Part shown: piece by piece, positions 6,771 to 10,631 of the stretch
How positions within the stretch are numbered: position 1 is the first letter of the stretch
Layout of the letters: every line of letters starts with the position of its first letter
Source: Thermoplasmatota archaeon
GTDB lineage: Archaea > Thermoplasmatota > Thermoplasmata > Thermoplasmatales > GCA-001856825
Length of the DNA stretch: 10,631 nt
NCBI GenBank assembly: GCA_023379555.1
Contig: JAMCQR010000067.1
Location: forward strand, 1-10,631
Reading direction: 5' to 3'
The notes under the pieces: model-generated
The model's input: the letters and a program-made list of their open reading frames with translations, nothing else
Database searches by the model: none
Told to the model about the DNA's origin: nothing
Program-made: the position numbers and the translations under genes

Positions 6771-6808
6771 CTCTGTGGCAGTAGTAGGCAAGTGTAGAAA
6801 AATGTTGG

Positions 6809-6816
6809 TATAATTA
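6809..6816 (-). promoter_or_regulatory. Probable TATA-like box for the flippase
   Basis: On the - strand TAATTATA lies 39-46 bases upstream of the ATG at 6770, predicting a short leader of roughly 15 bases. It is 18-25 bases upstream of an in-frame TTG at 6791. It shares the small divergent region with the CDP-archaeol synthase promoter. A second AT-rich stretch (6822-6832) could also serve this strand. Confidence 0.4.
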
Positions 6817-6823
6817 GAAATCA

Positions 6824-6832
6824 TTATATTTT
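6824..6832 (+). promoter_or_regulatory. TATA-like box for CDP-archaeol synthase
   Basis: TTATATTTT lies at -19 to -27 from the GTG at 6851, matching the leaderless spacing seen at the other genes. It overlaps the ATG of the longest flippase reading frame, which argues that the long flippase start is not used. Confidence 0.55.
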
Positions 6833-6850
6833 GCTAAACTCTCGCAGAAC

Positions 6851-7396
6851 GTGATACCATCGTTCATCACCTCCCTCGTCCTCTTCATACCAGCATTCAT
6901 AGCCAACCCAAGCGCAGTAATCACGGGCGGAAAGTTAGTCATAGATGGAGGCAGAAGCTGGAATGGGAAGCGAATATTTGGCGATCACAAAACCTGGTCT
7001 GGGCTCGCGGGTGGGGTATTCGCAGGATCCCTGATGGGTCTTATCTTGAACTATGTATTTCTTTTCACCAATGTTGGGGAATTGACTTTTTCGAATCAGT
7101 TAGGTACTGCACTTGAGATGGTGCTGGTTCTTTCGTTCTTCTCAATGTTTGGCGATTTAGTGGGATCTTTCATAAAGAGAAGAATCGGAAGGGCACCTGG
7201 TGCGGAGTCTCTCTTCCTAGATCAGTATCCATTTGCCCTTTTTGCGCTCGCATTCTTTTACATATTTTTTGGAAGCAAGGGAGCAGAGCTGTTCCCCTGG
7301 CCTGGAGTAATTGCAATTCTGGTAGTCACTCCATTGATCCATAGGGCAGTCAACATTATAGGATATAAACTCAAGATGAAGAGTGTCCCATACTAG
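6851..7396 (+). CDS. carS: CDP-archaeol synthase
   Basis: A 181-residue integral membrane enzyme of the CarS (former DUF46) family. It transfers CMP from CTP to unsaturated archaetidic acid (digeranylgeranylglyceryl phosphate), making the CDP-archaeol precursor for archaeal polar lipids. The family signature is clear: PAFIANPSAVITGG (14-27), DGGRSWNGKRIFGDHKTWSG (32-51) and, on a later loop, FGDLVGSFIKRR (100-111) followed by an LDQ block at 123-125. Four to five hydrophobic segments surround these cytosolic loops, and the length matches the family. The start is GTG at 6851, chosen because the protein begins directly with the first membrane segment and a TATA-like box stands at -19 to -27. 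The stop TAG at 7394-7396 shares four bases with the stop of the convergent helicase gene. Identification is firm. Confidence 0.95.
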   Translation: MIPSFITSLVLFIPAFIANPSAVITGGKLVIDGGRSWNGKRIFGDHKTWSGLAGGVFAGSLMGLILNYVFLFTNVGELTFSNQLGTALEMVLVLSFFSMFGDLVGSFIKRRIGRAPGAESLFLDQYPFALFALAFFYIFFGSKGAELFPWPGVIAILVVTPLIHRAVNIIGYKLKMKSVPY

Positions 7397-9192
7397 TCCA
7401 GGAAGGCATTCGTGTCGGATACCACGTCTTTGCTCAAATAGAGGTTTGGCAGTTCTGGCCTGAATTTCTTCGCCCTGGAATCGAGTATGATTGCCACTCC
7501 CTTTTCCTCGGGACTCCTTATCAATCTGCCTATCGCTTGTCTTATCCTGGTAGCTGCAACAGCGTCATAAGCGTACTCCCACCCCCTCCTAAATTTCATT
7601 TCATAGAAGAGTTCCATCGCCGATGTTTCCGGGGAAGGTGGAGGGTAAGGAATACCTGTCAGAACAGCAACTTCGACCAGTTTACCGGGTAGGTCTATTC
7701 CCTCTGATATGCGTCCGTTGATTACGGCGAAGAGGTTACCGCCTTTCTGTTTGAAGTTGGTTATAAGATTGACAAATTCCTCATTGCTCATGCCCTTCCT
7801 CTCAAAGAATATCCTTCCCTTCATGTCTATCTCTAGGAACAAAGACAGCTGTTCGTACGATGTACAAAAAATGATCTTGTTGTGCTTGACATTTTCCACT
7901 ATGTCTCTGATGTACCCATCTATTCTCCCTCTCGACTCGTCCTTCATCGTGTACTTGGAGGTGACATCGTCCACGAACAGTACCTTGAGGTTCCTCTCAA
8001 GGTAATCTGCCTTTATGACAACTTTCTCGGGATCCTTGACCCCGACCTCGTCGATGAACTTACTGAAAGGAGATATGGTCCCAGACATAAAGTAGGTCCT
8101 ATAGGAGTCTCCGAAAAAGCGTAGAATTTCATAAGTCTCCAGATTCATTATGCTGATACCAGATGGTTCCTCGTTGTGAGAGATCATTACACTATATCCT
8201 TCATCATCATCCATGAGCCTGGAACCCAGGACTGATGCATTGTATATGTAACTCCTAGGGAGCTTCCCCTCCGCGCTCTTGGACTCCTTTATCGATAGTC
8301 CAAAATTTGCAGTTAGGTTCAGGATATTCTTGATGTCTAAAGAGTTCATCTGGAATGAATCCATGTAGGCCTCAGTGACTTCCTGAGTGGTGATGATCCT
8401 ATCTCCTTCTTTCAGTAAGGTATCCAGAGCTTTGTTAAGGGATTCCACGATGTACGAAACATTCACCTTATTGATCAGTAGATCTCCGAACTGATCTATC
8501 TCCTTGGAACAGTTGGAGAGTGTATTGTAAGTGAGCTTCTTTGAGAGCAGGTTTCTTGTAAGGTCAGGGATGTTGTGTGCCTCGTCAGCTATCAGTATGA
8601 TGTCCTTCAATTCTGCCTCCATCCATCCAAGGAATCTCTCCCTGATGAACGGATTCAGGAAGAATGAGTATGAGGTGACAAGCACATTCGCATCTGCTGC
8701 CAAACTCTTCTGAGCAAAATATGGACAGTATTCCTCTTTTCCAAGATTCAGAAAGTCTTCCTGAGACATTATGGTCTTCTTCCAGTCTCTTTCAAAGTTG
8801 GTTTCGTACTGGCACCCTCCCTTTCCACTCTTGTGCATCTCGACCAAAACTCTGCAAAAACTACTCTGCTCTTCTGGAGTGCCCTGTGACATCTCGGACG
8901 CCTGTTTCTTGTAAAGACACATCTCCCCTCTCCCAAAAAAAGTCATTACCTTCTTGAGACCTAGCGCTCTTGCTTCCCTCAGCAAATTCTCTCCCTGGGA
9001 ATTGGTTCTGGTCAGGAACACAACCCTCCTGTCGGGATACTTCGATACTACGTGGAACAGTACGGATATAGTCTTTCCGGATCCCGTGGGGCTTTCGAGT
9101 ATGGTGGACCTCTTTTCACTCTGGTCCAGTTTCTGAAATATCATCTCCTGCCATGGGTATATCTCATACGGAAACTTTGGTGCATCTTTCAA
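7393..9192 (-). CDS. XPD/Rad3-family Fe-S DNA helicase
   Basis: Superfamily 2 5'-to-3' DNA helicase of the XPD/Rad3 (DinG-related) family, acting in repair and DNA unwinding. Numbered from the TTG at 9192 (599 residues): FPYEIYPWQ Q-motif region, Walker A ESPTGSGKT (33-41), four cysteines at 92 (GRGEMCL), 113, 127 (GGCQYE) and 156 (EEYCPYF) for the 4Fe-4S cluster, DEAH box (203-206), arch insertion, MSGTISP (369-375), motif V GRISEGIDLPG (493-503) and motif VI QAIGRLIRS (552-560). The frame extends to a TTG at 9228. The start at 9192 is preferred because AGGAGGTG lies 10 bases upstream and FPYE then sits near the N-terminus, as usual. It overlaps the end of the regulator gene by 29 bases, so translation is probably coupled. 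It converges on carS with a shared CTAG. Archaeal XPD is the best assignment. Confidence 0.93.
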   Translation of the reverse strand: MKDAPKFPYEIYPWQEMIFQKLDQSEKRSTILESPTGSGKTISVLFHVVSKYPDRRVVFLTRTNSQGENLLREARALGLKKVMTFFGRGEMCLYKKQASEMSQGTPEEQSSFCRVLVEMHKSGKGGCQYETNFERDWKKTIMSQEDFLNLGKEEYCPYFAQKSLAADANVLVTSYSFFLNPFIRERFLGWMEAELKDIILIADEAHNIPDLTRNLLSKKLTYNTLSNCSKEIDQFGDLLINKVNVSYIVESLNKALDTLLKEGDRIITTQEVTEAYMDSFQMNSLDIKNILNLTANFGLSIKESKSAEGKLPRSYIYNASVLGSRLMDDDEGYSVMISHNEEPSGISIMNLETYEILRFFGDSYRTYFMSGTISPFSKFIDEVGVKDPEKVVIKADYLERNLKVLFVDDVTSKYTMKDESRGRIDGYIRDIVENVKHNKIIFCTSYEQLSLFLEIDMKGRIFFERKGMSNEEFVNLITNFKQKGGNLFAVINGRISEGIDLPGKLVEVAVLTGIPYPPPSPETSAMELFYEMKFRRGWEYAYDAVAATRIRQAIGRLIRSPEEKGVAIILDSRAKKFRPELPNLYLSKDVVSDTNAFLD

Positions 9193-10096
9193 GGAACAGG
9201 TCCACCTCCTTGACCAAAGGAAGTCCAAAGCTCGATACTTGATTCTCGAGGTCCTTCTTACTGATGGAAGTGGTAAATTTGTAGGAATTCAGGCTGCTGA
9301 ATACATCTCTTTCTCCAACACCAATCAGCTTTCCAAGATCCCCAGAAATTGCGTGCTTCTCCCTTATCGTTAAATCCGACTCAACGTTGCTCTCATACCT
9401 TTTCAAGAAAGATGAGACCGATTGTCCAGAGTTCCCAACTGTGAAGAGACAGCAGCAAATTCCATCGCTTTCTGTTTTCAAACCTCCACGCATTGTGAGG
9501 TACGGTTCCCATATCTGAGCAGCGTCGATCTCCTTGCCCTTGTATGCCCGGATAATGTCCTCGATGCTCTTGTAATAGACCTGCTCGTAGTTCCCTGAAT
9601 TCCTGGAATCTTTATCCATTCTCGACAACGGAGTAGTGCCTATCCTACCTGAGGAATGCCTTCGAATCGTTCCGGACCCACCGGATGCAATTCCCGCGAC
9701 AGGGGAAATTTTCCTGTCGATGAGGTAGAAAAAGTATCCAGAAATGAGCGGGCTTGCAACCATGTCCTCCGAACCAGTCATCAGTTCTTTGAGGGCCTCC
9801 AGGCTGTTGTCGTAGACATTCACTCTGAAAGGAATGCTGTTGCCAAGCTGGTTGAGCGTAGCGACAACATTGATGTATTCAGTACTCCGTAGTATTCCCA
9901 CTCTCAGTGTCTTCGAATGATTCAGAGCGACAAGGATTGTTCTCTGACTCACCTTCTTCCTTAGGATAAGTTTCTCCCTTTCCAACTTACCAAGTACTTC
10001 CGACATTCGAGATCTCGAAGACTTGAGTCTCGAAGTGAGTTCCTTCTGAGTTACATCTTCTTTGAAAAGTATCTCAAGTACTTTTTCTCTCAACAT
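9164..10096 (-). CDS. Winged-helix regulator with substrate-binding-protein-like domain
   Basis: A 310-residue probable one-component transcription regulator. Residues 1-48 form a winged helix-turn-helix: ILFKEDVTQKELTSRLKSS, then SRMSEVLGKLEREKLI, of the MarR/TrmB-like type. From about residue 65 the sequence resembles a type-2 periplasmic-binding fold of the nitrate/sulfonate/thiamine-precursor kind: RVGILRSTEYINVV as first strand and helix, LEALKELMTGSEDMVASPL, a glycine-rich loop near 137-153, and GKEIDAAQIWEPYL (187-200). There is no signal peptide or membrane span, so the ligand would be sensed in the cytoplasm. Three consecutive cysteines at 214-216 are unusual and could be redox- or metal-sensitive. 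It starts five bases after the RNase stop and overlaps the helicase start. Ligand and targets are unknown. The domain split is well supported; the fold of the second part is judged by eye. Confidence 0.75.
   Translation of the reverse strand: MLREKVLEILFKEDVTQKELTSRLKSSRSRMSEVLGKLEREKLILRKKVSQRTILVALNHSKTLRVGILRSTEYINVVATLNQLGNSIPFRVNVYDNSLEALKELMTGSEDMVASPLISGYFFYLIDRKISPVAGIASGGSGTIRRHSSGRIGTTPLSRMDKDSRNSGNYEQVYYKSIEDIIRAYKGKEIDAAQIWEPYLTMRGGLKTESDGICCCLFTVGNSGQSVSSFLKRYESNVESDLTIREKHAISGDLGKLIGVGERDVFSSLNSYKFTTSISKKDLENQVSSFGLPLVKEVDLFLERCTKVSV
9203..9210 (-). promoter_or_regulatory. Strong Shine-Dalgarno for the XPD helicase
   Basis: AGGAGGTG on the - strand is a near-perfect anti-SD complement ending 10 bases before the TTG at 9192. 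It lies within the 3' end of the regulator gene and downstream of the longer TTG start at 9228, so it supports the shorter helicase. It is the clearest SD in the window. Confidence 0.7.
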
Positions 10097-10101
10097 AGGG
10101 T

Positions 10102-10631
10102 TCAGATTTCAAACTCTTCCCCATTCTTTGGTAGGACGATCTTGGACGAGGTGAGATCTTTTGCCAATTCCTCTCTCTTCTCCCCGTGCATTAATACAAC
10201 TTTGTCGGGTTTAGATCCCTCAATGAATTCAACAAGTTCCTTGTGTCCAGAGTGTGCGGAAAAGTCGAAGAACTTCACGTCCATGTTCACTTTTGTTGTC
10301 ACACCTGCCAGATTGATGCTACCTGTTTCCAGAAGCATCCTTCCATTGGTATCTTCAACCTGGTATCCTGTTAGGAAAAGGCCGTTCTTTTGATCGTTGA
10401 GATTAGAAATGTAATTGAGGACAGGTCCGCCATCTAGCATTCCACTTGTGGTTAGGATCACGTCTCCGTTAAGCGCTTTTTCTCGATCCGACTTGCTCCG
10501 TACGAATCTTACCCTCCTAAGCATTTTCTTGTATCTTTGGTAGTTCTTTATGTACTTCGGGAAACTGAGTAGGACATTGGAAACAGTCCTGCCCATTCCA
10601 TCGATCCAAATTTCATAGTCTGTGTTTTCAA
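10102..10631 (-). CDS. Beta-CASP RNase (aCPSF2-like), C-terminal part
   Basis: C-terminal portion of a metallo-beta-lactamase-fold ribonuclease of the beta-CASP family, which processes or degrades RNA in archaea. The frame stays open to the right edge (ENTDYEIWIDG precedes the ATG at 10596), so that ATG is internal and the gene begins outside the window; about 175 residues are seen. Motifs: IDGMGR at the start of the beta-CASP region, ILTTSGMLDGGPV (beta-CASP motif B/C region), LTGYQVEDTNGR, FDFSAHSG (His of motif C region) and VLMHGE near the end, where a conserved His binds metal. DFSAHSG and the absence of any following domain fit the COG1236/aCPSF2 type better than the KH-domain aCPSF1, though the missing N-terminus prevents a sure choice. 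The stop is five bases before the regulator ATG, indicating an operon. Confidence 0.88.
   Translation of the reverse strand, partial: ENTDYEIWIDGMGRTVSNVLLSFPKYIKNYQRYKKMLRRVRFVRSKSDREKALNGDVILTTSGMLDGGPVLNYISNLNDQKNGLFLTGYQVEDTNGRMLLETGSINLAGVTTKVNMDVKFFDFSAHSGHKELVEFIEGSKPDKVVLMHGEKREELAKDLTSSKIVLPKNGEEFEI

Noticed and set aside
6771..6824. 18-residue N-terminal extension of the flippase as a signal or targeting segment
   Set aside because: It is not hydrophobic in signal-peptide form and its DNA carries the divergent TATA boxes. It is more likely untranslated leader.
7393..10631. RNase-regulator-helicase cluster as a defence or nucleic-acid interference system
   Set aside because: XPD and aCPSF2-like RNases are standard archaeal housekeeping proteins with intact normal motifs. 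There is no repeat array, toxin, or mobile signature, so a defence role is not supported.

Overview
This window looks like a compact archaeal chromosome segment, most likely from the Thermoplasmata (Euryarchaeota, Thermoplasmatales-like). Archaeal signatures are CDP-archaeol synthase, archease, an XPD-type Fe-S helicase, a beta-CASP RNase of the aCPSF2 kind, and an archaeal/eukaryotic-type glycyl-tRNA synthetase. Several genes have a TATA-like box about 19-28 bases upstream of the start codon, as expected for leaderless archaeal mRNAs. The lineage is an inference from gene content and codon style, not from a database match.

Left edge to 1783, + strand: the 3' two thirds of glycyl-tRNA synthetase, overlapped by a stand-alone asparagine-synthetase-type PP-loop ATPase with no glutaminase domain. 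From 1759 to 4926 the genes are on the - strand. In transcription order they are archease; a small helical unknown protein directly abutting an ArsB/NhaD/SLC13-type permease; and an amidohydrolase of the SAH/MTA/5'-deoxyadenosine deaminase group. The amidohydrolase meets the + strand PP-loop gene tail to tail, with a 25-base overlap. From 4957 to 5155 lies a decayed gene remnant whose 3' end aligns without gaps to the last 41 codons of the neighbouring flippase gene. From 5229 to 6770 or 6824 (-) is a polysaccharide/oligosaccharide flippase. It diverges from CDP-archaeol synthase (6851-7396, +) across a short shared promoter region.

CDP-archaeol synthase converges on the XPD-family helicase at one CTAG that supplies a TAG stop to both strands. 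Upstream of the helicase on the - strand are a regulator joining a winged-helix DNA-binding domain to a substrate-binding-protein-like domain, and the C-terminal part of a beta-CASP RNase that runs off the right edge. These three genes are tightly packed or overlapping and probably form one operon.

Functional themes are translation and RNA processing (GlyRS, archease, beta-CASP RNase), envelope lipid and glycan supply (CarS, flippase), nucleoside salvage (amidohydrolase) and DNA repair (XPD). I saw no tRNA, rRNA, CRISPR array, insertion sequence or defence system. The main discovery is the flippase remnant at 4957-5155; I found no convincing wholly new system.
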